Of a stretch of DNA of 64,000 bases, positions 41,861 through 52,190 are shown one piece after another. A program made the translations under genes and the position numbers. Within the stretch, counting starts at the first letter, position 1, and each line of letters opens with the position of its first letter. Source of the DNA: Leptotrichia massiliensis (GTDB taxonomy: Bacteria; Fusobacteriota; Fusobacteriia; Fusobacteriales; Leptotrichiaceae); assembly GCF_900104625.1 (NCBI RefSeq), contig NZ_FNVZ01000005.1, positions 806,001-870,000 of the forward strand. The letters run 5' to 3'. The notes below the pieces were generated by a model. It searched no databases and had not been told where the DNA came from. It saw only the letters and a list, made by a program, of their open reading frames with translations.

Positions 41861-44800
41861 ATGACAAATAATTTACAAAAAGTTAAGCAGGATTTATGTT
41901 CATTAGCAAAAAGAACAAAAGATTTTAAATATACAGATTCTGCACTGTTTATGTTTTTGCTGACAGGACTTGTTATGGTAAGAAATAACTTGTTTTCGAC
42001 AACATCAAATAAAGAGATTAAAACTCAAAAAGAAGAAATATCTACATCAATTAAAAATATACATCAGAAATTTAAAGAGACAAGAAGAGAAAATGATAAA
42101 TTGTTAAAAGATGCGAATTTAGAATTAATTCAATTAATGGAGCAAGGAGACCATGTAGTAAAATCTCCATGGAGTTCATGGCAGTATGGGATGAACTACT
42201 TTAATAATAATTGGAATGGAACATATAAAGGACGTGGAGATAAGAAAGAGAAATATCCTTATGAAGGCATATTCCAGAGAAGTGAAGATGCGTTTGAAAA
42301 ATATACTTCACCTTTAAGTTCAAAATATAAAGAGCTGCCAACTTCAACAAATCCATATTCTGCATCTTCAACTGCAAGATTGGGATTATCAAACAAAGGA
42401 TATGGAATTTCAAGTACTTCACCTAGACAGGAGCCATTATCCACATTAAATGTAGACGCTTCAATAAGACCAAAAGATGTGTCTAGAGATCCTGTGGATG
42501 CACCAAGAGTATCTGTACCTGTACCGCAGTTAAGTGCGATTGGTGTGCCAAACTTATTGCCGCCTTCATTGAATATACCAACACCTGCTACACCGACAAT
42601 AAGTCTAAACTTACCAACACCAAATACAAATCCATTTACGGATTTCTGTTTTACATGTGGAACTCAAAATGGAGTACACCAAGTTGATAATGCTAAGGCT
42701 TTTAACGATGCGCAGCATAACAGTTCTGATGGAAATGATCCTGATAAAAAGCCTAACTGGACGGATGGAGGAAATAATAAATTTTGGACAGGATATAATC
42801 CAGTTACAGGTTTATTAACTCCAAATTCTGGAACAAATGGAAATATAAGAAATTTTTCCTATTCAAGTGGAAGTAGAACTAACTGGGCTCCAAGAACTGC
42901 AGCAGCATTATACTTTAATAAGTCTTACGATGAAAGAGCAAGAGCTAATACAGCTCTAGGATTATCAGCTGCAAATATGAAAAAGCCTAAACCTGATCCA
43001 GTAGGATTTGAAGCAAAAAATATTGAAGTATATGTTGCTGGGAATGTATCAGATAATGCCGGAAATAATGCAGGGAAAACCAATGGTAATCATGATGGTG
43101 CAATAGGAATACATACAGTTTGGGATGGAACACTTTCAAATATTAAAGGGCATCTATATGGAAGAGCAAATTTCCTTTCAATAGAGACTTGGCATTCAGG
43201 TAGATTACAATTTAATAATGTATCGATAAATATTGAAAGAGATGATAGCAAAGGGATAAAAGCAAATGAGAACACTTTATTCTATATTTACCCAGCTACT
43301 TATGATACGATAGCTTCTCATAACTACTGGGCAGGAGCTCCAAAGCAACGTGGAGGATTTATCGGAAAAGTTGATGCAAAAATTGCATCAAATAAAAATA
43401 TAGTGTACTCTGTACTTGGTGCTCAGGGATCGTTTGAAATTACCAGTACAGGAAAATATGAGTTAGAAGGAGCAGACAATATAGTTTATTCCGGATTAGG
43501 ATATTCTCCTAACTTTAATAATTTAATTAGCAAAACTGCTACTCCTAATGGAATAATTGAAGATTTATATGGTACTGGTTTAACTCCTTCAATAAAGCTT
43601 GATAAAGCACCAGAATCTTATGGTGATGGAAATGTTATAATGTTATTCAATAATAGAATCAGTCTAGCAGGAAAAGCATTCTATGATTCTCCTACTAACA
43701 GTTCAAATCAATATATATCAAATGATGGAAATGGACCTGTTAGAAAAGCTAATTGGGAAAAATCTGGAGTTGGAATATATCAAGGAGAAATAAGAGCAAA
43801 AGCTATTATTGGTAATCAATTGAATATGGCAAATTCCGGAACTCAGACAGCAGCTGGAAATACAACTACTATAAGAAACGGTGCTACTGAAACAGAAAAA
43901 ACAGGTGATTCTAACTATGTTGAAAATAATATAGGGATATATGCAAGATCTGGTCAAAGAGGAAAAGAAACAATTAATGGGCAGGTAGCTGAAATTAAGC
44001 CTTCACAAGATTTAGGAGCTATAGATGCTGCAAGAGGAACAGACTTTAATAGAGATGAAGTTCATTCTTTACAAGTTAATGATATTGATATCAGTTTTGG
44101 TAAATATGCTAAAAATGGTATTATGATGGTTTCAGAAAATGGAACTGTTTTAGATGCAGCTATGAGTACTAATAAACATGAGGGTAGCGATACAACAACT
44201 GTACCTATAATGACAGGAGATATTAAAGATTACGGGACAGCAAATCTTAATGGAAAAATTTCATATAATGATGCTAGTAATGAGGCTGCAACTGGAACAA
44301 TAATAGCTTATTCAGATGGAAAATGGCAAAATAGCGTTCACGGAATGATTTCGAATGAAGCTAAAAGGTTTGAAGGAAAGCCTAGTGAAATTAATATAGG
44401 ACGTAATGTTGTTCTTACTGGAAGATATAAAAAGTTTGCTGATGGAACAGAGTCTACTCCAGTAGCTTATGTAGCTAAAAATGGCGGAGAAATTACTGCT
44501 CATGAAAAAACTTCAGCAAAAGGTTTTGGAGGATTATTAGCTTACGCTGAAGCAGGAGGAAAAGTTACATTAAAGAAAGAAGCTGAATCAGTAAGCGAAT
44601 GGGCTAAGAAGGATGAAGAAACAAAGCCTTATCTGTATGAAAATATTGGAGGATATGCTAAAGGCGCAGGTTCAACTGTTACATTTGAAGAAAATCTGAA
44701 AATTAACGGTATGGCAGGTTTTGCTGATGGAACAGGAGCAGTTGTAAACTTGAATAAAAATGCAAATAAAGTACAGACAGGTAAAGGTGGAGCACTGGTA

Positions 44801-47800
44801 GCCCTTAATGGAGGAGTAGTTAATTTTGGTGGTGGAGATATCTATCATGAAACGAATGTAACGACTAACAGTGTTGGAACTGGTAATCAAGGTGATAATG
44901 CAGGGGATCATGCACAATCAACACCATTTTTTGCAGGAGCTAACTCAAAAGTAAACTTCACAGGCGCTACAACAATAAACATGTCAGATGGTATTTTAAA
45001 AGCTGGAGAAACTTCTGATTATACTGCAGCGGCAGGAACAGCTACTAAATATAACGGTATGCAAAATGTTAGTGTTAAACTTACTGGAGACAATGTAGTT
45101 TTAGCTGCATATGATGGAAATACAACAAACTGGACTGGATCATCTGCAGGATCATCACAGGTTATGACTGAAATGAAGATAAATCCTGCTAATTTTAATC
45201 CTAATGGAAAGAAGTATAAAATATTCTATATTAATGGAATATTCAATTTAAATACTAACCTAGATTTAGATGATGCAACTAATGAATTTAACAAGAGTCT
45301 TGGTTTATCAAATGAAAAATTTAATATAGCAAATGGAATGACAGTAAGCTCTCTTACAGGTAAAGGGCTTGTTATGGGATCAAACACCAGTGCAACTGAT
45401 AATACAAGCAACTTGTATAACAATGAAGGAACTGTTGATATAAAAGGCGGAAATGTAGCGTCAACAACTGCGTTAAATGTAAGTTATGGAACAATTCATA
45501 ATAAAAATCTGATAAATGTTGACAAAGGTATTGGTGCCTATGGAATAAATGGAAGTAAACTGATAAATGATCAGAATGCCAATATAAATATAACTGGCGA
45601 AGGTGTAGGAATGGCGGCATTTACTTCAGGAACTTCTTTACAGGATTATGGAACAGATAAAAATATTGCTAACGGTACATTAGGTACAGCAAAAACATTA
45701 GAAATATTAAATAAAGGAATGCTTACTGTAAACGGAGATACTTCAGTAGGAATTTATGGTAAAACTGATAAGATAGCAGGCGCTCATGCAAGTACAAATA
45801 TAACTAGAGTAAACGGGCTTATCAGTAACGAAGGAAAAATTATTATGACAGGAAATAAAGCTGTTGGAATTGTATCTAACGGATTAGGTAATACTGTCAC
45901 ATTGAATGGAACAGGAAGTTCTGACATAGTAATTCAAGGTACAGAGGGAATTGGAGTATATGCTGAAAATTCAGATGTTAACTTACTGACAAATTACGGA
46001 ATAGAAGTTAAAGATAAAGGAACAGGAATATTTATAAAAGATGGAAGTAACGTGAGTGCAGGAACACTTGAACTGAAATATAGCGGATCAAATACTGAAA
46101 CAGGAGTAGGATTGTTTTATGACAATACATCTGGAGGAGTTAAGACAAATAATACAAATGTAAATCTTGTCGATACAGTTGGAACAACAGGAGGCGTTGT
46201 AGGACTATATGTAAAAGGAAATGGCGGACTTCTGACAAATAATGGAAACGTATCAGGAGACAGGGGTTATGGATTAATTACAGAAGGAACAGAACTTGTA
46301 AATGCAGGTATAATTACATTGAATAACCCTGTTGATGCAGCAACTAAGAAACCAAGTGTAGGAATTTATACAAAAGCAACTGATAAAATAACAAATAACG
46401 GAACAATAACAGTGGGAGATAATTCAGTTGGAATATACGGACATGCAGTTGATAATAACGGAACAATAAATACTGGTGCAGGTGGTACAGGTATATATAG
46501 TTCAGGTGGAGATGTAAATCTTAATTCTGGAAGCATAAATGTAGGTACTGAAAAAGCTGCGGCAGTCTATACAAACGGAAGCGGTCAAACTGTAAGAGCA
46601 CATTCTGGAAGCAATTTATCAATAGGGGATAATTCGTTTGGATTTATCAACGAATCAAAAACAAGTGGAACAGGAAATAAAATTATAAGTGATATTTCAA
46701 GTATAAGTAATCTTGGCAATGAAACAGTTTACATATATTCAGCAGATGCTAGAGCAGGTGCAGAAGTAATTAATAATACAAACTTAACTTCTACAGGTTC
46801 ATATAACTATGGATTGTATTCGGCTGGAAAAGTAACAAACAATGCAGATATAAACTTTGGAAGCGGATTTGGAAATGTTGGAATATACAGTACTCATGGA
46901 GGAGAAGCAACAAATGCTGCAGGAAAGAATATTACAGTAGGCGCTTCGTTTATAGATGATAATAATCCATTGAATAATAGATATGCAGTTGGAATGGCTG
47001 CAGGATTTACTCCAACACAAAGTGAAATCGCTGCAGGTAAAAGAGCTTATACAGGAAATATTATAAATAATGGGACTATTAATGTGACAGGTCCATCTAG
47101 TATAGGGATGTATGGAACAGGTCAAGGAACAAAAGTAATTAATGCAGCAGGAGCAACGATAAATCTAAATGCAAGTAATACTACAGGAATGTACTTAGAT
47201 AACGGAGCATACGGATACAACTACGGAACAATCAGATCAAATGGAACTGGACTTGAAAAAGTGATTGGAGTGGTTGTTAAGAATGGTTCAACAATTGAAA
47301 ATCATGGAGACATAATTTTAGATGCAAAATCTGCAGTTGGAATACTTGCTAAAGGAGATATTGCAGGAAATAACCTTGGAATAATCAAAAACTATAAAAC
47401 GATGATTATACAAGGTGAAGGTTCTATAGATGAAAAAGCAGATGGAAATCAAAGCAGCCTTGGAAAAGGATTGATGGGAGTATCAATAGAAGTACCTAAG
47501 GGTTCAAGTGTAGGAACAATAACAGTAAACGGAAATCCTGTAGTGCCTACGATTGCTACTTCATCAGCTGAAGAATATAAGGCAATGCAGACTTCTACAA
47601 TAGGAATGTATATAGACACTTCGAGTAAGAGATTTACTAATCCTATTCAAGGATTAAGCACATTAAGCGGCTTAACTAAAGCGGATCTTATTATAGGTGC
47701 CGAAGCAGCAGAAAATACTACAAGCAAATATATTCAACTAGATAAGAAAATACTAGACCCATACAATGAAATGATAAAACAAAATCCTCAAATAAAAGAC

Positions 47801-49039
47801 TGGAATATCTATTCAGGATCATTGACTTGGATGGCAACAGTTGCACAAAATCAAACAGATGGAACAATAGAAAATGCGTATATGGCTAAAATTCCTTATA
47901 CTTTCTGGGCTGGAAAAGAACCTAATCCTGTAGAAGTTACAGATACATATAACTTCTTAGATGGACTTGAACAAAGGTACGGTGTAGAAGGACTTGGAAC
48001 AAGAGAAAAAACTTTATTTGATAAAATAAGCGGTATAGGAAATAATGAACAGGTTCTATTCTTCCAGGCAATAGATGAAATGATGGGACATCAATATGGA
48101 AACACTCAGCAAAGAATCAATTCGACAGGAAATATGCTAGACAAGGAATTTAACTATCTGAAAAAAGAGTGGAGAAATCCGTCTAAGCAGAATAACAAGA
48201 TTAAAGTATTTGGCATGAGAGATGAATATAATACAGATACTGCAGGAATTATTAACTATACAAGCAATTCTTATGGATTCGCATATGTTCATGAAGATGA
48301 AGCAATCAAGCTTGGCAACAGTTCAGGATGGTATGCAGGGGCTGTGACTAACAGATTCAAGTTCAAGGATATTGGAAAATCAAGTGAAAATCAGACAATG
48401 ATTAAAGCTGGAGTGTTCAAGAAAATGTCACCTAAGAAAGACTATAACGGAGCATTGCAATGGACAACTGGCGGGGATGTATTTGCAGGTTTAAACAATA
48501 TGCAACGTAGATATTTGGTAGTAGATGAAATATTCCAAGCAAAATCTAGTTATCATTCTTATGGAGCAGCTGTTAAGACAGATTTAGGATATGATATAAG
48601 AATGAGTGAAAGAACTCATTTGCGTCCTTATGGAGCGTTAAAAATGGAATATGGAAGATTTAACGATATTAAGGAAGATAATGGAGAAGTAAGACTAGAA
48701 GTAAAAGGAAATGATTATTTCTCAGTAAAACCAGAAGTTGGAGTTGAATTTAGATATGTACAGCCGCTAGCGGTAAGAACAAATTTATCAGTAGGATTGA
48801 CAGCATCTTATGAAAATGAACTAGGAAAAGTTGGAGATGTGAACAATAAGGGAAGAGTAAGATATACGACAGCAGACTGGTTTGGAATCAGAGGAGAAAA
48901 AGAGGACAGACGAGGGAATGGTAAGTTTGACTTAAATATTGGAGTGGATAACACAAGATTCGGAGTTACAGTAAATGGAGGATATGACACTAAAGGAAAT
49001 AACGTAAGAGCAGGAATAGGATTCAGAGCTATTTACTAG
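41861..49039 (+). CDS. Giant autotransporter 3 (2,392 aa), divergent passenger
   Basis: The N-terminus (MTNNLQKVKQDLCSLAKRTK, YTDSALFMFLLTGLVMVRNN, LIQLMEQGDHVVKSPWSSWQ) and translocator match the other two genes. The front of the passenger does not: after a Pro/Ser-rich stretch (about 160-260) comes FTDFCFTCGTQNGVHQVDN, with a CxxC pair that is unusual for an outer-membrane passenger. Sections with NGGEITAHEKTSAKG and KGLVMGSNTSATDNTSN follow before the familiar SVGIY rungs. The protein ends IGFRAIY. It probably displays a different adhesin or enzyme-like tip. The last about 240 bp of its barrel core are identical to autotransporter 1. Confidence 0.93.
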   Translation: MTNNLQKVKQDLCSLAKRTKDFKYTDSALFMFLLTGLVMVRNNLFSTTSNKEIKTQKEEISTSIKNIHQKFKETRRENDKLLKDANLELIQLMEQGDHVVKSPWSSWQYGMNYFNNNWNGTYKGRGDKKEKYPYEGIFQRSEDAFEKYTSPLSSKYKELPTSTNPYSASSTARLGLSNKGYGISSTSPRQEPLSTLNVDASIRPKDVSRDPVDAPRVSVPVPQLSAIGVPNLLPPSLNIPTPATPTISLNLPTPNTNPFTDFCFTCGTQNGVHQVDNAKAFNDAQHNSSDGNDPDKKPNWTDGGNNKFWTGYNPVTGLLTPNSGTNGNIRNFSYSSGSRTNWAPRTAAALYFNKSYDERARANTALGLSAANMKKPKPDPVGFEAKNIEVYVAGNVSDNAGNNAGKTNGNHDGAIGIHTVWDGTLSNIKGHLYGRANFLSIETWHSGRLQFNNVSINIERDDSKGIKANENTLFYIYPATYDTIASHNYWAGAPKQRGGFIGKVDAKIASNKNIVYSVLGAQGSFEITSTGKYELEGADNIVYSGLGYSPNFNNLISKTATPNGIIEDLYGTGLTPSIKLDKAPESYGDGNVIMLFNNRISLAGKAFYDSPTNSSNQYISNDGNGPVRKANWEKSGVGIYQGEIRAKAIIGNQLNMANSGTQTAAGNTTTIRNGATETEKTGDSNYVENNIGIYARSGQRGKETINGQVAEIKPSQDLGAIDAARGTDFNRDEVHSLQVNDIDISFGKYAKNGIMMVSENGTVLDAAMSTNKHEGSDTTTVPIMTGDIKDYGTANLNGKISYNDASNEAATGTIIAYSDGKWQNSVHGMISNEAKRFEGKPSEINIGRNVVLTGRYKKFADGTESTPVAYVAKNGGEITAHEKTSAKGFGGLLAYAEAGGKVTLKKEAESVSEWAKKDEETKPYLYENIGGYAKGAGSTVTFEENLKINGMAGFADGTGAVVNLNKNANKVQTGKGGALVALNGGVVNFGGGDIYHETNVTTNSVGTGNQGDNAGDHAQSTPFFAGANSKVNFTGATTINMSDGILKAGETSDYTAAAGTATKYNGMQNVSVKLTGDNVVLAAYDGNTTNWTGSSAGSSQVMTEMKINPANFNPNGKKYKIFYINGIFNLNTNLDLDDATNEFNKSLGLSNEKFNIANGMTVSSLTGKGLVMGSNTSATDNTSNLYNNEGTVDIKGGNVASTTALNVSYGTIHNKNLINVDKGIGAYGINGSKLINDQNANINITGEGVGMAAFTSGTSLQDYGTDKNIANGTLGTAKTLEILNKGMLTVNGDTSVGIYGKTDKIAGAHASTNITRVNGLISNEGKIIMTGNKAVGIVSNGLGNTVTLNGTGSSDIVIQGTEGIGVYAENSDVNLLTNYGIEVKDKGTGIFIKDGSNVSAGTLELKYSGSNTETGVGLFYDNTSGGVKTNNTNVNLVDTVGTTGGVVGLYVKGNGGLLTNNGNVSGDRGYGLITEGTELVNAGIITLNNPVDAATKKPSVGIYTKATDKITNNGTITVGDNSVGIYGHAVDNNGTINTGAGGTGIYSSGGDVNLNSGSINVGTEKAAAVYTNGSGQTVRAHSGSNLSIGDNSFGFINESKTSGTGNKIISDISSISNLGNETVYIYSADARAGAEVINNTNLTSTGSYNYGLYSAGKVTNNADINFGSGFGNVGIYSTHGGEATNAAGKNITVGASFIDDNNPLNNRYAVGMAAGFTPTQSEIAAGKRAYTGNIINNGTINVTGPSSIGMYGTGQGTKVINAAGATINLNASNTTGMYLDNGAYGYNYGTIRSNGTGLEKVIGVVVKNGSTIENHGDIILDAKSAVGILAKGDIAGNNLGIIKNYKTMIIQGEGSIDEKADGNQSSLGKGLMGVSIEVPKGSSVGTITVNGNPVVPTIATSSAEEYKAMQTSTIGMYIDTSSKRFTNPIQGLSTLSGLTKADLIIGAEAAENTTSKYIQLDKKILDPYNEMIKQNPQIKDWNIYSGSLTWMATVAQNQTDGTIENAYMAKIPYTFWAGKEPNPVEVTDTYNFLDGLEQRYGVEGLGTREKTLFDKISGIGNNEQVLFFQAIDEMMGHQYGNTQQRINSTGNMLDKEFNYLKKEWRNPSKQNNKIKVFGMRDEYNTDTAGIINYTSNSYGFAYVHEDEAIKLGNSSGWYAGAVTNRFKFKDIGKSSENQTMIKAGVFKKMSPKKDYNGALQWTTGGDVFAGLNNMQRRYLVVDEIFQAKSSYHSYGAAVKTDLGYDIRMSERTHLRPYGALKMEYGRFNDIKEDNGEVRLEVKGNDYFSVKPEVGVEFRYVQPLAVRTNLSVGLTASYENELGKVGDVNNKGRVRYTTADWFGIRGEKEDRRGNGKFDLNIGVDNTRFGVTVNGGYDTKGNNVRAGIGFRAIY

Positions 49040-49093
49040 AATAATAATAAAAGAAGTAATACATATTTGAGTGAAAAACTTAGATAAAAAAAT

Positions 49094-49130
49094 TAAGGAC
49101 AGTAAGACTTTAGTTTTGCTGTTCTTTTTT
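49094..49130 (+). terminator. Terminator of autotransporter 3
   Basis: AAGGACAG pairs with CTGTTCTT (one G-T pair) across an about 18-nt loop region and is followed by TTTTTT, ending near 49130. Confidence 0.7.
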
Positions 49131-49421
49131 ATAAAATAAAAATATAGTGCTCATATGAAACACAAAAATTGCGAATATTTTACTTAAATTCTAGTTTTCT
49201 ACTATTTTTTTATTCTAAAAATAAATTTACTAAAAACTTTTTTAGTAAATGATTAAAGCCTAATATTCTAAAATAATTTGAATACAGTTTTTGTTTTTTA
49301 AACAAGTTTTAGTATAAAATATTGTAAAAATTATAAATTTAAATTTGTATCTAAATTTTGGTATTGTATAGTTTTATAGTACTTAGTATATTTAAAAAAA
49401 TTTTTTGTAGAGAAATAAAAC

Positions 49422-49502
49422 TTGTATATACAATATAAAAATGATATAATATGAAAAAGTATTTTAAAAATAGTTGACTTTTAAAGTAAGAAATAATATA
49501 AT
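49422..49502 (+). promoter_or_regulatory. Tandem promoters of met operon 2
   Basis: P1: TTGTAT (49422-49427), 17 bp, TATAAT (49445-49450), which also has a TGA extended -10. P2: TTGACT (49474-49479), 17 bp, TATAAT (49497-49502). P2 is closer to consensus and leaves a leader of about 48 nt. Confidence 0.75.
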
Positions 49503-49556
49503 CTTTTTGACCACAAATTTAAAGATAAAGCAAAATTAATGAAAAAGAGGTGAAAT

Positions 49557-50630
49557 ATGGATAGTTTAATTAAGATAAGAAACTTGGTAAAAAAGTATAA
49601 GCTTAATAATGGACAGGAACTGCTGGCTGTAAATAACGTGAATCTTGATATTGAACAGGGAGATATCTATGGAATTATGGGTCTTAGTGGAGCTGGGAAA
49701 TCTACGCTTATACGTCTTCTTAATAGACTGGAAGAGCCTACTTCTGGAGAAATTTTTGTAAAACATGAAGTTATTGATAAAAAAGGAAAGAAAAGTCTTG
49801 GATATGAAGATAAAAATATTTTGAATTTTAATGTGAGAATGTTACGGGAATATAGAAAAAAGACAGGGATGATTTTTCAACATTTTAATTTGTTAAATTC
49901 ACGAAATGTCGCTGGAAATGTAGCTTTTCCGTTAGAGATTGCAAGATGGAAAAAAAGGGATATTAATAAAAGAGTAGACGAATTGCTGGAAATCGTAGGG
50001 CTTTCTGATAAAAAGCTGAATTATCCTGAACAGCTTTCAGGAGGGCAGAAACAGCGTGTCGCAATAGCAAGAGCATTGGCGAACAATCCGCAATTACTTC
50101 TGTCAGATGAGGCAACATCGGCACTTGATCCTAGAACAACTAATTCTATTTTAGAACTTTTGAAAGATATAAATCAGAAGTTTGGAATAACAATAATTTT
50201 AATAACGCATCAGATGGAAGTTATAAAGAAAATTTGTAATAAGGCTGCAATCATGTCGGATGGAGAAATTATTGAAAAAGGGGAAACAAAGGAAATTTTC
50301 TTGAATCCTAAGACAGAATTAGCAAAAGAATTTGTACAAAATATTTCACACGAAGAATTTAGGACAGAGGAAGAAATAAAAAATCGTGAAGAAAATACAG
50401 GAAAATTACGATTAAGATTGAAGTATAATGAAGAACAGGTAAACGAATCATATATCACCCAAATAATTCGTAAATACGACGTTGAAGTTAATATTTTAGG
50501 TGGATTTATTGACAAAGTGGGCGATATTATTGTAGGAAATTTACTGGTAGAAATTTCGGCAAACGAAGAAAAATCCAAAGACATTATTGAATGGCTGAAA
50601 GAAAATAAAATAGATTCGGAGGTGGTATAA
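49557..50630 (+). CDS. metN: Methionine ABC transporter ATPase with NIL domain
   Basis: This 357-aa ATPase has Walker A GIMGLSGAGKSTLIRLLNR, Q-loop MIFQHFNLLNSRNVAGNVAF (classic MetN), signature LSGGQKQRVAIARALANNPQ, Walker B LLLSDEATSALDPRT, and H-loop IILITHQMEV. A C-terminal NIL domain (about 275-357, RLKYNEEQVNESYITQI, VNILGGFIDKVGDIIVGNLL) is present; in MetN it binds methionine and shuts the transporter. It is therefore the feedback-controlled copy, unlike the truncated ATPase at 13384-14055. Its stop overlaps the metI start by one base. Confidence 0.94.
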   Translation: MDSLIKIRNLVKKYKLNNGQELLAVNNVNLDIEQGDIYGIMGLSGAGKSTLIRLLNRLEEPTSGEIFVKHEVIDKKGKKSLGYEDKNILNFNVRMLREYRKKTGMIFQHFNLLNSRNVAGNVAFPLEIARWKKRDINKRVDELLEIVGLSDKKLNYPEQLSGGQKQRVAIARALANNPQLLLSDEATSALDPRTTNSILELLKDINQKFGITIILITHQMEVIKKICNKAAIMSDGEIIEKGETKEIFLNPKTELAKEFVQNISHEEFRTEEEIKNREENTGKLRLRLKYNEEQVNESYITQIIRKYDVEVNILGGFIDKVGDIIVGNLLVEISANEEKSKDIIEWLKENKIDSEVV

Positions 50631-51313
50631 TGAGATTTGACTGGATCAAGTTTTTACAATTTCAAAATATGGCTATACCTCTTTGGGAAACAATATACAT
50701 GGTATTTATTTCCACAGTTATATCATTAATTATCGGACTTCCAATTGGAATTTTACTTGTTACATCTGATGAAAAGGGAGTTAAACCAAATAAAACTATT
50801 CATAAGATACTAGATATGATTATTGTAAACATTACAAGATCAATTCCATTTATAATTTTAATGGTTTTATTAATACCGCTTTCACGGATGCTTGTTCACA
50901 AATCTTATGGAAGTGTTGCTTTCATTGTTCCACTTTCGCTAGGTTCTGCACCATTTGTGGCAAGAATTATTGAAGGGGCCTTAAAGGAAGTAAATGATGG
51001 GCTTATTGAAGCTTCAAAATCAATGGGAGCGACTGCATCTGAAATTATTTTTAAAGTAATGATTCCAGAAGCCTTGCCTGCACTTGTTCATGGAATGACA
51101 TTGACATTGATTAGTTTAATTGGATATTCTGCAATGGCTGGAACAATCGGTGGTGGTGGACTTGGAAATGCCGCTGTAATTGACGGTTACCAAAGATCTA
51201 AGCCCGAAGTGATGTGGCAGGCGACAATTGTTATAATTGTGCTTGTACAAATCGTACAGTTTATTGGAAACAGCATTGTAAAAATGTTGATGAATAAGAG
51301 AAAAAGAGTTTAA
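50630..51313 (+). CDS. metI: Methionine ABC transporter permease
   Basis: This 227-aa inner-membrane permease has five helices. It contains the EAA-type loop GLIEASKSMGATASEIIFKV and the MetI signature GYSAMAGTIGGGGLGNAAVI. It couples to metN by a stop-start overlap and precedes metQ by 37 bp. Confidence 0.94.
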   Translation: MRFDWIKFLQFQNMAIPLWETIYMVFISTVISLIIGLPIGILLVTSDEKGVKPNKTIHKILDMIIVNITRSIPFIILMVLLIPLSRMLVHKSYGSVAFIVPLSLGSAPFVARIIEGALKEVNDGLIEASKSMGATASEIIFKVMIPEALPALVHGMTLTLISLIGYSAMAGTIGGGGLGNAAVIDGYQRSKPEVMWQATIVIIVLVQIVQFIGNSIVKMLMNKRKRV

Positions 51314-51350
51314 TAAAAAGGTTGTAAAATAAATTATAAATAAAAAATTT

Positions 51351-52190
51351 TTGGAGGTATTTATGAAAAAAATATTATCATTGTTATTAGCAACGGCATT
51401 ATTTTTAGTAGCTTGTGGAAACAAAAATGAAACTAAAGGAGCAGCTGACAGCCAAGGTGGAGCAGCTGGAAAAACTGAAAAATTAATCGTGGGAGCAACT
51501 CCTATTCCGCATGCTGAATTATTGAATTTGGTAAAAGAAGACTTGAAAAAGGAAGGAATTGATTTAGAAGTAGTTGAATTTAATGATTATGTTCAGCCAA
51601 ATAAAGCACTTGCAGACAAAAGTATAGATGCAAACTTTTTCCAACATGTTCCATACATGGAAGATTTCGGTAAGAAAAATAATATTGAATTATCAGCAGT
51701 TGGGAATATTCACTTGGAGCCAATGGCTTTATATTCTAAAAAAATAAAAAATCCTAATGAATTAAAAAATGGGGACACTTTGATAATTCCTAACGATCCA
51801 ACAAATGGAGGTCGTGCATTGATTTTACTTGACAAAGCTGGTATCATAAAATTAAAAGACAACACAAAATTAGATTCTACGCCAGCAGACATTGCTGAAA
51901 ATCCAAAAAATATTAAAATTGAAACATTATCAAATGAGCAAATTGCACCAAGATTAAGCGAAGTTGCAGGAGCAATCATAAATTCAAACTTTGCAATTGA
52001 TGCTGGAGTTACAAAAAATGAAATTATCCTGATAGAGGGTAAAGATTCGCCTTATGTAAACATTGTTACAGTTCTAAAAGGAAATGAAAATGATGAAAGA
52101 GTTAAAAAATTGGTAAAAGCATTACAAAGTGAAAAAATTAAAAAACATATTGAAGAAAAATATGAAGGTAGAGTAATTCCTGCGTTCTAA
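51351..52190 (+). CDS. metQ: Methionine-binding lipoprotein
   Basis: This 279-aa NlpA-family lipoprotein has a signal peptide MKKILSLLLATALFLVACGN with lipobox LVAC (Cys21). The family core is VGATPIPHAELLNLVKEDLK, KSIDANFFQHVPYMEDFG, DTLIIPNDPTNGGRALILLD, and HIEEKYEGRVIPAF. It captures methionine (or related amino acids) for MetNI. A terminator follows the stop codon. Confidence 0.94.
   Translation: MEVFMKKILSLLLATALFLVACGNKNETKGAADSQGGAAGKTEKLIVGATPIPHAELLNLVKEDLKKEGIDLEVVEFNDYVQPNKALADKSIDANFFQHVPYMEDFGKKNNIELSAVGNIHLEPMALYSKKIKNPNELKNGDTLIIPNDPTNGGRALILLDKAGIIKLKDNTKLDSTPADIAENPKNIKIETLSNEQIAPRLSEVAGAIINSNFAIDAGVTKNEIILIEGKDSPYVNIVTVLKGNENDERVKKLVKALQSEKIKKHIEEKYEGRVIPAF

Larger units (their letters stand above)
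49040..49556. other. 517-bp gene-free region before met operon 2
   Basis: After the autotransporter terminator come about 290 bp of AT-rich DNA with nothing recognisable, then two promoters (49422-49450 and 49474-49502). No methionine-responsive riboswitch (SAM-I, SAM-II, T-box) was recognised in the short leader. Confidence 0.6.

Noticed and set aside
26603-49039. Short repeated motifs in the autotransporters as CRISPR or tandem DNA repeats
   Set aside because: They are degenerate coding repeats of beta-helix rungs (SIGIY/GVGIY), irregular in spacing and in frame, not DNA repeats with spacers.
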